Positions 28,066 through 36,151 of a stretch of DNA of 37,722 nucleotides are shown in pieces. The notes below the pieces were generated by a model, which made no database searches, was not told the origin of the DNA, and saw only the letters and a program-made list of their open reading frames with translations. The position numbers and the translations under genes are program-made. Position 1 is the stretch's first letter. Every line of letters starts with the position of its first letter. Source of the stretch: Candidatus Saganbacteria bacterium (GTDB lineage Bacteria > Margulisbacteria > WOR-1 > O2-12-FULL-45-9 > XYB2-FULL-48-7); contig JAFGHC010000014.1 of NCBI GenBank assembly GCA_016939335.1, forward strand, positions 1 to 37,722, read 5' to 3'.

Positions 28066-29328
28066 CTAGCAGCGCAGTTCTTTGATCGGCAGCTCGTCCA
28101 TGTCCCCGATGACCGCGAGTGTCAGGTACTGGTCGATAAAATACTGATTGGCCAGGCGAACAATGTCGTCGTTGGTGACTTTATCGATCTTCTCGAACGT
28201 TTCATCGATCGTGACGACCCGGTCGTAATAGAATTCCGACCTCATGAGATACGACATGCGCGCGGCGGTCGATTCGAGGCCCAGCACCGTCGTCCCCTTC
28301 ATGTATTCCTTGGCCCGCGCCAGCTCCGCGGATGATAAGCCTTCTTTTTTCATCCGGGAAAATTCTTTGAGGATCAGGTCAACGACCTGCGTCAGGTTCT
28401 CCTTGCTGGCCCCCGCGTAGGTGTAGGCGATCCCGAAATCGCGGAAGGGGGAAGCGGTCGAATAGATGGCGTAAGCCAACCCGCGTTTTTCCCTGACCTC
28501 CTGGAAGAGGTGCGAGCTCATGCTGCCGCCCATGATGTTGTCGAGCAGGGCGAAGGCGAACCGGTCGTCGTCAAGCTGCGACGGCCCTTTGGTCCCGAGG
28601 CAGAGATGGGTCTGCTCGGTCTTTTTCCGCTTCAGGCTGATGCCCCCCTTAATGTCGGGGTGGGGGTGCTGGCAAGCGGTCTTTGGCCCGGCCAGTTTCT
28701 CCCAGTACGGCTTGAGCAGGTCGGCAACGTTCGGCGGCAGGTCGCCGGCCAGCGAAATTATCATGTTGCCGGGCGAATAGAAGCGGTTGATGTAGTCCAT
28801 AATATTCTCGCGCCGCAAGGCTTTGACCGAGCCGGCGTGGCCGATCGTCGGCGCGCCGAGCGGGTGGCCGTGGAGTATTTGCCCGGCGAAATAATCGTGG
28901 ATCAGTTCGTCGGGCGTGTCCTCGTACATCTTGATCTCTTCGAGGATCACATCTTTTTCGACCGCCATCTCCCCGGGGTCGAAAAGGGAATTGAGGAGCA
29001 TGTCGCTCAAGACGTCGATCTCGATGTCGAGATGTTTGTCGAGAACGACGGCGTAATAGACGGTCGTTTCCTTGCTGGTGTAGGCGTTCATTTTGCCGCC
29101 GACCGCGTCGAGCGCGTGGGCGATCTCGTAGGCGGAGCGTTTTTTCGTCCCCTTGAACATCATGTGCTCGATATAGTGGGAGAGGCCGGCTTCGCTCTCC
29201 GTTTCGTTGCCCGAACCGGCCCCGGCCAGGATCCCCATTGCCACCGAGCGCATTGAAGGGATCTCCTCCGTGACGATCCGCAGGCCGTTGGGCAGAGTCA
29301 CTTTTTTAGCGTTAGGTAGAGTGCTCAT
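28066..29328 (-). CDS. M16 family zinc peptidase
   Basis: HXXEH motif LSHYIEHMMFKGTKKR, VEKDVILEEIKMYEDTP, REKRGLAYAIYS. Confidence 0.93.
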   Translation of the reverse strand: MSTLPNAKKVTLPNGLRIVTEEIPSMRSVAMGILAGAGSGNETESEAGLSHYIEHMMFKGTKKRSAYEIAHALDAVGGKMNAYTSKETTVYYAVVLDKHLDIEIDVLSDMLLNSLFDPGEMAVEKDVILEEIKMYEDTPDELIHDYFAGQILHGHPLGAPTIGHAGSVKALRRENIMDYINRFYSPGNMIISLAGDLPPNVADLLKPYWEKLAGPKTACQHPHPDIKGGISLKRKKTEQTHLCLGTKGPSQLDDDRFAFALLDNIMGGSMSSHLFQEVREKRGLAYAIYSTASPFRDFGIAYTYAGASKENLTQVVDLILKEFSRMKKEGLSSAELARAKEYMKGTTVLGLESTAARMSYLMRSEFYYDRVVTIDETFEKIDKVTNDDIVRLANQYFIDQYLTLAVIGDMDELPIKELRC

Positions 29329-29333
29329 TTTTA

Positions 29334-29470
29334 ACTTCCAACCTCAAACCTCAAAATCACAAACAAAAGGCAATACATAAATATTAAATCACAATAAGAT
29401 CACAAAATCTTGGATTTTCTGATCTGGTTATTGCCATTTGTTTGGAAGTTTGAAGTTGGAAGTTTGAGTT
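29334..29470. repeat. inverted CCAACCT/CAAACTT-type repeat between the M16 gene and nadD
   Basis: acttccaacctcaaacctcaaaatcacaaacaaaaggcaata ... ttattgccatttgtttggaagtttgaagttggaagtttgag. Confidence 0.78.
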
Positions 29471-30076
29471 TCATTTGTAGAATTTATTCCTACGAATGTA
29501 ATTCCCCACCGTCTTCGGCACCAGCGCTGACACACTCCTGCCGGCTTTCAGCCGCTGCCTGATCGCCGAGGCGGAGACGTCCTCCTTCAGTTCCATCAGG
29601 TGGATCTTGTCGACCTCTTTCCGCAGGGGGGGGAACTTGACCAGCCGGCGGAATGTCCTGAGCTTGGTCCCCGGCCGCGTCCCGACGATGAATTCGCAGA
29701 GCTTGAAGAGCTCGAGCGGCTTTTTCCAGTCGAGGATCTCGTTCACCGAATCGAGCCCCATGATGTAGAAAAGCTTGGCGCGCGCGCCGAATTTCCTGCG
29801 CAGGGCGCGGAAAGTGTCGACGGCGTAGGAGTAGCCGGGGCGGTCCATCTCGAGGCGGGAGGCGGTCCAGGTCTTGCCTCCCCTGATCGCCAGGCGGACC
29901 ATCGCCAGGCGCGCTTCCTTGTCGATCACTTCTTTAGCGGCTTTGTGGGGCGGGTTGCCCGAGGGGATAAAGATCACCCGGTCGAGCGCAAACTCTTTCT
30001 GGGCCGCTTTAGCCAGAGCTAAATGCCCTTTGTGCACGGGATTGAACGTCCCGCCCATTATCCCAATTCTTTTCAT
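29471..30076 (-). CDS. nadD: nicotinate-nucleotide adenylyltransferase
   Basis: IGIMGGTFNPVHKGHLALAKAA, FIPSGNPPHK, YIMGLDSV, DVSASAIRQRL. Confidence 0.94.
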   Translation of the reverse strand: MKRIGIMGGTFNPVHKGHLALAKAAQKEFALDRVIFIPSGNPPHKAAKEVIDKEARLAMVRLAIRGGKTWTASRLEMDRPGYSYAVDTFRALRRKFGARAKLFYIMGLDSVNEILDWKKPLELFKLCEFIVGTRPGTKLRTFRRLVKFPPLRKEVDKIHLMELKEDVSASAIRQRLKAGRSVSALVPKTVGNYIRRNKFYK

Positions 30077-30171
30077 TTTTCCCTTTGCGTCCTTTGTGCC
30101 TTTGCGTCTTTGTGGTAAATTTCGGAAGGGGATTTTACCACTAAGGCGCTAAGACGCTAAGGGCACTAAGT
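30077..30171. repeat. inverted CCTTTGCGT / ACGCTAAGG repeat
   Basis: ccctttgcgtcctttgtgcctttgcgtctttgtggtaaa ... ttttaccactaaggcgctaagacgctaagggcactaag. Confidence 0.75.
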
Positions 30172-31419
30172 CCTTACCTGGCCCGAGCCATGAATAATAT
30201 ACTTATAAGAAGTCAATTCCGGTAACCCCAGCGGCCCGCGGGCGTGGAGCTTCTGCGTCGAGATGCCGATCTCGGCGCCGAAGCCGAACTCGAAGCCGTC
30301 GGTAAAGCGGGTCGAGGCGTTGACATAGACTGCCGCCGCGTCGACCTCATCGGTGAACTTCTTGGCCGCTTTGTCGTCTTTGGTAATGATCGTTTCCGAA
30401 TGCTTGGTCCCGTATTTATTGATGTGAGCGATCGCGTCATCGGTATCCCTGACGACCTTGACCGCCAGGATCAGCGCCAGGAACTCGGTCGACCAATCCT
30501 CGTCGGTAGCGGCTTTTACTGCCGGGTCTATTTTCCTGGTTTCCGCGTCGCCGCGCAGTTCGACGCCGGCCTCGCGCAGTTTTTTAAACAATGGCGGTAT
30601 AAATACCGCCGCTACATCTTTGTCGATCAACAGCGTCTCGATCGCGTTGCAGACCGACGGGCGGGAAACTTTGGCATTGTAAACGATCTCAACCGCCATT
30701 TTCAGGTCGGCGGTCATCTCAACATAAGCGTGGCAGTTGCCTTCGCCGGTCTCAATTACGGGAATGGTCGATTTCTGCACTACCGTCTGGATCAGGCTGC
30801 GCCCGCCGCGCGGGACCAGGACGTCGACAAATTCGCGGGCGGCCATCAGCTCTTCCGCCGTCTCCCGCCGCGTATCGGCGATCAATTGAATTGAGTTGGC
30901 CGGCAGGCCGGCCTGAAAGCCGGCTTCGGCGATAGTTTTGGCGATCTCGATGTTCGACTGCACGGCGTCGGAGCCGCCGCGCAGGATCACCGCATTGCCC
31001 GCTTTAACGCAGAGCGCGGCCGAGTCGACCGTGACGTTTGGCCGGGCTTCGTAAATGATGCCGATGACGCCGAGCGGCACGCGGACCTTCTTGATCTTGA
31101 GGCCGTTCGGTCTTTCCCATTCAGCTAACACTTCGCCGATCGGGTCGGGGAGCGCTTTGACGGCGTTCAGCCCTTCGATCATCTCTTTGAGCCGTTTGCC
31201 GTCGAGGGCGAGGCGGTCGAGGAAGGCGCGGGAGAGCTCTTTCTTTTCGCCGGCCTCGAGGTCAACGGCGTTGGCGGCCAGGATCGCTCTGGCGTTCTTG
31301 TCGAGAGCGTCGGCCATCAGCTCGAGGGCGTGGTTTTTGACCGCGGTCGAGGTGAGGCCAAGCTTGAACGCGGCTGCTTTGGCCAGACGGCCTTTCTCGG
31401 CGACTTCGGAATTGCCCAT
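30166..31419 (-). CDS. proA: gamma-glutamyl phosphate reductase
   Basis: VPLGVIGIIYEARPNVTVDSAALCVKAGNAVILRGGSDAVQSN, VLVPRGGRSLIQ, NASTRFTDGFEFGFGAEIGISTQKLHARGPLGLPELTSYKYI. Confidence 0.95.
   Translation of the reverse strand: MGNSEVAEKGRLAKAAAFKLGLTSTAVKNHALELMADALDKNARAILAANAVDLEAGEKKELSRAFLDRLALDGKRLKEMIEGLNAVKALPDPIGEVLAEWERPNGLKIKKVRVPLGVIGIIYEARPNVTVDSAALCVKAGNAVILRGGSDAVQSNIEIAKTIAEAGFQAGLPANSIQLIADTRRETAEELMAAREFVDVLVPRGGRSLIQTVVQKSTIPVIETGEGNCHAYVEMTADLKMAVEIVYNAKVSRPSVCNAIETLLIDKDVAAVFIPPLFKKLREAGVELRGDAETRKIDPAVKAATDEDWSTEFLALILAVKVVRDTDDAIAHINKYGTKHSETIITKDDKAAKKFTDEVDAAAVYVNASTRFTDGFEFGFGAEIGISTQKLHARGPLGLPELTSYKYIIHGSGQVRT
30590..30623. repeat. second copy of the GTAGCGGCGGT palindromic element, inside proA
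   Basis: aatggcggt-ataaat-accgccgctacatctttgt vs lnt aatggcggt-ctaaag-accgccgctacatctttgt. Confidence 0.85.
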
Positions 31420-31427
31420 AATGGGTA

Positions 31428-31433
31428 ATTATA
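31428..31433 (-). promoter_or_regulatory. -10 box TATAAT, 8 nt before proA ATG
   Basis: Minus strand: gaTATAATtacccattATG. Confidence 0.4.
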
Positions 31434-31464
31434 TCATCAGGAATTATGTAATGGCCGCGCGATT

Positions 31465-34400
31465 TTAAAAACTGCAGCCGCAGCCGTGGGCGCGGGGTTT
31501 GGGCTGGTCCGGAACGATTGGCGCCGCCGGAACCGCCGCCACGACGTCAGACCAATCACTTTCGTGGGCCGGGCTCATTGTGTCATAGGCTTTGACTTTA
31601 CATATATAGATATGCCCGTTAGTTAATCCTGTCACCAGATACGAAGTCCGATCACCAACCTCTTTTTCCACCCAATTGCCGCCGATCGTCGAATCCTGGC
31701 AGGCGGTTTTATAACCGCCGAGGTCGTTGAACGGGGAGCCGTCAGCGTGAATGGCCGGGGCCTGCCAGCTAAGCGGGATCTGCCCGTTCTGCCCGCTGAC
31801 CGCTTTGAGCTTGGAGGGGGCGGACGGTTTAACGCTGATATCCGAAGGGGAGGCAGCGGCGAGCTCCGACCAATCACCGACGTTGACGGGATCGGCATTG
31901 TCAAAGGCCTGTACCTTGAATTCGTAAACGCGGCCATTGAGCAGGCCGGGGATAGTTATTGCGGTCGTCGCGCCGGAGACAAATTCCGTCCAGCCGCCGC
32001 CGGCGGTCGCGTCGCGGTAGGCGACATTATAACCGGCCAGGCCGGAGAGCGGCCCGTTATCAGCGTCGGCGGCCGGCGCGGTCCATGATAATGAGACCTG
32101 CCGGTCCTGATCGTTAAGCGCCGTCAGATTGGCCGGGCTGGCCGGGGCAATGTCGTCGCTGACGGGAATTGAAAAAAACGAACCGGGGGCGCTGGCCGGA
32201 AGAAAGGTGACGTTGCCGCTGCTATCGCTCCCCTCCAGGTAATATTCCACTCCGGCTAAAGTGACCGCGGCTGCCGGGACCGCTCCGGAATATATGTTGC
32301 CGGAGCGGGACGCGGTAAGGTCGGCCGTCGCCCACTGGGGAGAGCCTTTGATCCGGTAGTGGAGGGCAACATTCTTAATAGCGACGTTGTCCGTCGCAGT
32401 AAGAACGATCGGGAGATCTTTTCTTAGATAGGCGCCGGTGAGCGGGCTGTGGCCGATTGCCGGAGGGACATTGTCGCTGACCGACACATTGTAAACACTG
32501 GTCGGCGCGCCGGCCGGCGCGGCCGCAACATTGCTGCTCCGGTCATTGGCCTGAATGTAATACTGGACCCCGGCCATGGTCACGGAGCCGCCCGGGATAG
32601 TTGCCGTGTAAGTCCCGTTATTATTGGTCAGGGGGATGACTTGCCAGGGGCCGGCGCCGGTCGTCCGGAAATAAAGCGTGGCGGCCGGGCTCTCGCCGGA
32701 ATTGTCGGTGATCCGAGCGGTTATGTTAAAAGCTTGTCCTTCATTGACAGAAACAACAGGAGCATGAATTATGGCAGGCGCGACGTTATCTGTTATAGAA
32801 AGGTTGAAAGCTTTGCCTGGTGAACCGAGGGGAAGAACAGCGGGATTGAGGCTTGAATCGTGCGCGACCAGGTAATAATTTATATTGCCGCCCGCGGGGG
32901 CTGAAGCAGGGATCGACCCTTGCCAAATCTTGCCGCCGGAATTGTTCAGCTGGCTGAACTGGAACGTGCTGGCGCCGGCGTTTTTATAAAACAGGCTGAC
33001 CAGGAGCACGGCAGAATTATCGGCGACTTCGGCGGCGATCGGGATCGGGCTTCCCGGATCAGCGGCGGCCACCGGCGCGTGGGAAATGACCGGCGGGGTC
33101 ACATCTGTATGATAATTTCCGGTATGACGGGCGTCATGCTGGAACTGCGGCCATTCAGCTTTGGTGCCGGCCGCACCCAGATTCCAGATATAGATCTTAT
33201 CGCTGGTGGCAGCGATCAACTCCAGTTTCCCGTCCCGGTCGATATCAACTGCGGAGAGCGAATGAGAATTGGCGTCTGGCAGGAATTTCGGGAACCCTGA
33301 TAATACGTCTGTTCTGGCGCTCCAGGCCCAAACATTGCCGTCCCCCGCATCTAAAATATCCGGCAGTCCGTCGCCATTGGCGTCAACGATGACCGGGGGC
33401 GGCCACGTGTTATTCAGCTTGATCTCTTGGAGCGGGACCGGCCAGTTGGCCGGCGCCGTCCCGTCGTGATGAAAGCCGTACAGTTTGTCGATGTTTGAAT
33501 GGGAAAAAATCTCCAGGTCACCGTCATTGTCCAGATCGCCGATCGCGGGGGGTGAGACCGCGTAGTCAGTCGCCTGCTGGGGCCAGCGGGGAAGAGAGAC
33601 GCCGTTTTTATCCCAGATATGCATGACCGCGTTGACGCAGTTCGCGATTATTTCGTGATTACCGTCGTTGTTGACGTCGGCAATCGCGGTCTGGACTAAT
33701 TTAAGCCCGGCGCCGTTGTAAGGTATCGGCTGCGGCCAAGGCGGCAAGAGGCTGCCGTTATCTTTTACCGCAGCGACCTGACCGTTGTTAAAACCGACGA
33801 CGATCTCTTCTTTTCCGTCGTTGTCAAGATCGCCAACCGAAGGGGTAGCGGCAGACTCCGCTGTCACCAGCGGCTTTGGCCAGGGCGGCAATAATTGGCC
33901 GTTAGAGCCCCAAATATATATATTCGGGGCAGCGGGATCATGATAGTCTTTGATGGTAGAAGCGATAATCTCCAAATAACCATCGCGGTTAATATCGCTT
34001 ATCACCGGAGATGAGAGACAGTGAGTGCCCGTATTGGCCGACCAGACCGGAGCGCCTTTATGATCCAGAGCGTAAAGGTAATTGTCTTCCTCCCAATGAT
34101 AAGAACCGACCAGGATCTCCAGGAAGCCGTCGCGGTTAATGTCCGCCAAAGAAGGAGTGGTGGCGATCCTTTTGGCGATATTTTTGTGCCACGACCGGGT
34201 GCCGTCGGCCTTATAAACGGAAAGATTGCCGCTGAAATCGCCGACCACGATCTCATCCTGACCATCGTTATCGATATCGCCGATGACCGGGCCGACCGAG
34301 TTTTCGGAGTAGAGCTTGCCCGGCGGCGTGACCGGCCAGCCGGGGCGATAGTCCTTTTCGAGCACGATCAGCACTTCTTCGGCGATGCTCTCATTAACTG

Positions 34401-36048
34401 TAATTCTAAGTTTATATTGCCCGCCCGGCAGGCCGGAGATCAGTGACTGGTCCAGGGTCGCCAGGGCCCCGTTACTGACCGGGGCGGCTGAATCTTTAAT
34501 GGTTGTCCAGCTTGACGGGTAAGTCCCAAGGCCATATTCAACTTTGTATTTTTGGAAGCCATCGCCGCCGGCAGTCCCGGTGACGGAGAAAGCGCCGGTC
34601 ACGATCTCCCCGCTTTTGGGAAAAGTTATCTCCAGATCAGGCACCCGGTCGATCGTCAGGGCCTTGAGCGCGTTTATCCGGCCGCTGCCGAGATATTGCT
34701 GGCCTGGCAGGACGAAGACCGGGTCGGCTGAAGAACGAATAATATGATAAACGGCGCTGTTCGTCAGCGCAGGATTATGGGAGACAATTAGCCCGGCCAG
34801 TCCGGCAACATAAGGGGCGGCGGAAGAGGTCCCGTCACTTGGGCCGTAGCTGTCTCCGAGAATGGTCGTGTAGAGATTTTTCCCGGGAGCGGCGACCGCG
34901 ATCTTGGCGCCGGAATTCGAAGAGGCTTCAGGCCCCCAGACGGCCTTCTTATCGTTCTCGTCGGTCGCGGCGACCGCCAGCACATTTTCATAAGCGGCGG
35001 GATAAAGGACAAAATTTTTGCCGTCATTTCCCGCGCTGGCGATCAGGAGGCAGCCGCGGCGATAAGCATAATTTAAAGCGTCCTCGAGCAGGGCCGAGGG
35101 AACGTAGCTGCCCCAGCTCATATTTATGACGCGGGCGCCGTTATCGGCCGCGTACTTGATCGCGTCCGCGTTGTCGGAATCAAGGAAAGAAGCTCCGTCT
35201 GGCGTCGAGAAACCCGTTCTTAACGGCATGATTTTGTTATGCCAGCTAATTCCGGATATGCCCTGATTATTGTTTGGCACTCCGGCGATGAGGCCGGCAA
35301 CCGTGGTGCCGTGGTTGGCAAAATCCATCGGGTCGTTATCTCTTGGCCCGGGATCCTCTCCGGGCGTGACCTGGGCGGGGTCCGCGCTGACAAAATCCCA
35401 GCCGCGCACATCATCTGGATAGCCATTATTATCGTCATCCACGCCGTTATTGGCGATCTCGTCAGGATTGGTCCAGATATTGGCGGCCAGGTCGGGGTGA
35501 TTGTAATAGACACCGGTATCAAGCACGGCGGCCACAATGTCAGGGTCGCCCAGCTCGATCTCCCACGCCGCCGGCGCCTGGACCTTGGCCAGCGCCCACT
35601 GCTGGGAGAAGAGGGGATCATTGGGCGCGGCCGCGGCAGCGTGGCGGATATAATTCGGCTCCGCATATTCGATGTTCGGATCGCTCTTGAATTCTTTGAT
35701 AACTGCTTGCGGATCAGCGCCCGGGGGCAGCTTGAGCTTATAAATATTATCGAGGTTGGGGAGCGGGCCCCGCTGTTTTCTCCGGTCATTTTTGATCTCT
35801 TTCGGCGCTCCCCGGAAAAGCCGCGCCATTTCGGGGATGCGGTGACGGGTAAAAAGCGCGTTGACCGTGCCGGCGGAGGTGTTCAGTTGCGCGGCTTGGA
35901 CGCTGACCGGTGATTTGAACTTGACGATGAGCTCGTCCGCTGCGCAGTCCTGGTCCGGCGGTTTTTTGCCGGAGTTATTCCCCCGGCCCGGCGAACCGGC
36001 CGCGGAGTAAAAACTGCCGCTGGAGCCGCAGATCAGATCGTCGCTCAT
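31465..36048 (-). CDS. S8 subtilisin-like protease with FG-GAP/VCBS propeller and FN3-like repeats
   Basis: Catalytic triad VAAVLDTGVYYNHPDLA, NHGTTVAGLIAG, GTSSAAPYVAGLAG; multiple DxDxDG blades (DIDNDGQDEIVVGDFSGNL etc.); FN3-like ANLTALNDQDRQVSLSWTAP. Confidence 0.93.
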   Translation of the reverse strand: MSDDLICGSSGSFYSAAGSPGRGNNSGKKPPDQDCAADELIVKFKSPVSVQAAQLNTSAGTVNALFTRHRIPEMARLFRGAPKEIKNDRRKQRGPLPNLDNIYKLKLPPGADPQAVIKEFKSDPNIEYAEPNYIRHAAAAAPNDPLFSQQWALAKVQAPAAWEIELGDPDIVAAVLDTGVYYNHPDLAANIWTNPDEIANNGVDDDNNGYPDDVRGWDFVSADPAQVTPGEDPGPRDNDPMDFANHGTTVAGLIAGVPNNNQGISGISWHNKIMPLRTGFSTPDGASFLDSDNADAIKYAADNGARVINMSWGSYVPSALLEDALNYAYRRGCLLIASAGNDGKNFVLYPAAYENVLAVAATDENDKKAVWGPEASSNSGAKIAVAAPGKNLYTTILGDSYGPSDGTSSAAPYVAGLAGLIVSHNPALTNSAVYHIIRSSADPVFVLPGQQYLGSGRINALKALTIDRVPDLEITFPKSGEIVTGAFSVTGTAGGDGFQKYKVEYGLGTYPSSWTTIKDSAAPVSNGALATLDQSLISGLPGGQYKLRITVNESIAEEVLIVLEKDYRPGWPVTPPGKLYSENSVGPVIGDIDNDGQDEIVVGDFSGNLSVYKADGTRSWHKNIAKRIATTPSLADINRDGFLEILVGSYHWEEDNYLYALDHKGAPVWSANTGTHCLSSPVISDINRDGYLEIIASTIKDYHDPAAPNIYIWGSNGQLLPPWPKPLVTAESAATPSVGDLDNDGKEEIVVGFNNGQVAAVKDNGSLLPPWPQPIPYNGAGLKLVQTAIADVNNDGNHEIIANCVNAVMHIWDKNGVSLPRWPQQATDYAVSPPAIGDLDNDGDLEIFSHSNIDKLYGFHHDGTAPANWPVPLQEIKLNNTWPPPVIVDANGDGLPDILDAGDGNVWAWSARTDVLSGFPKFLPDANSHSLSAVDIDRDGKLELIAATSDKIYIWNLGAAGTKAEWPQFQHDARHTGNYHTDVTPPVISHAPVAAADPGSPIPIAAEVADNSAVLLVSLFYKNAGASTFQFSQLNNSGGKIWQGSIPASAPAGGNINYYLVAHDSSLNPAVLPLGSPGKAFNLSITDNVAPAIIHAPVVSVNEGQAFNITARITDNSGESPAATLYFRTTGAGPWQVIPLTNNNGTYTATIPGGSVTMAGVQYYIQANDRSSNVAAAPAGAPTSVYNVSVSDNVPPAIGHSPLTGAYLRKDLPIVLTATDNVAIKNVALHYRIKGSPQWATADLTASRSGNIYSGAVPAAAVTLAGVEYYLEGSDSSGNVTFLPASAPGSFFSIPVSDDIAPASPANLTALNDQDRQVSLSWTAPAADADNGPLSGLAGYNVAYRDATAGGGWTEFVSGATTAITIPGLLNGRVYEFKVQAFDNADPVNVGDWSELAAASPSDISVKPSAPSKLKAVSGQNGQIPLSWQAPAIHADGSPFNDLGGYKTACQDSTIGGNWVEKEVGDRTSYLVTGLTNGHIYICKVKAYDTMSPAHESDWSDVVAAVPAAPIVPDQPKPRAHGCGCSF

Positions 36049-36057
36049 CTCAATTAT

Positions 36058-36085
36058 TTGTCGTCAATAAACGGCAGAAATTTCA
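36058..36085 (-). promoter_or_regulatory. sigma-28-like promoter TGAAATTT-N12-GACGACAA upstream of the subtilase
   Basis: Same -35 octamer and spacing as 27941-27968; -10 6/8 to GCCGATAA. Confidence 0.4.
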
Positions 36086-36097
36086 GGGCATTTATCT

Positions 36098-36128
36098 AAA
36101 AAAACGCCCCGGGGTTAGCCGGGGCGTT
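36098..36128 (-). terminator. intrinsic terminator for the 36152 gene
   Basis: Minus strand AACGCCCCGG-ctaacc-CCGGGGCGTTTTTTTAG. Confidence 0.88.
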
Positions 36129-36151
36129 AACAGGCCCAAAAGAAAATAAGC

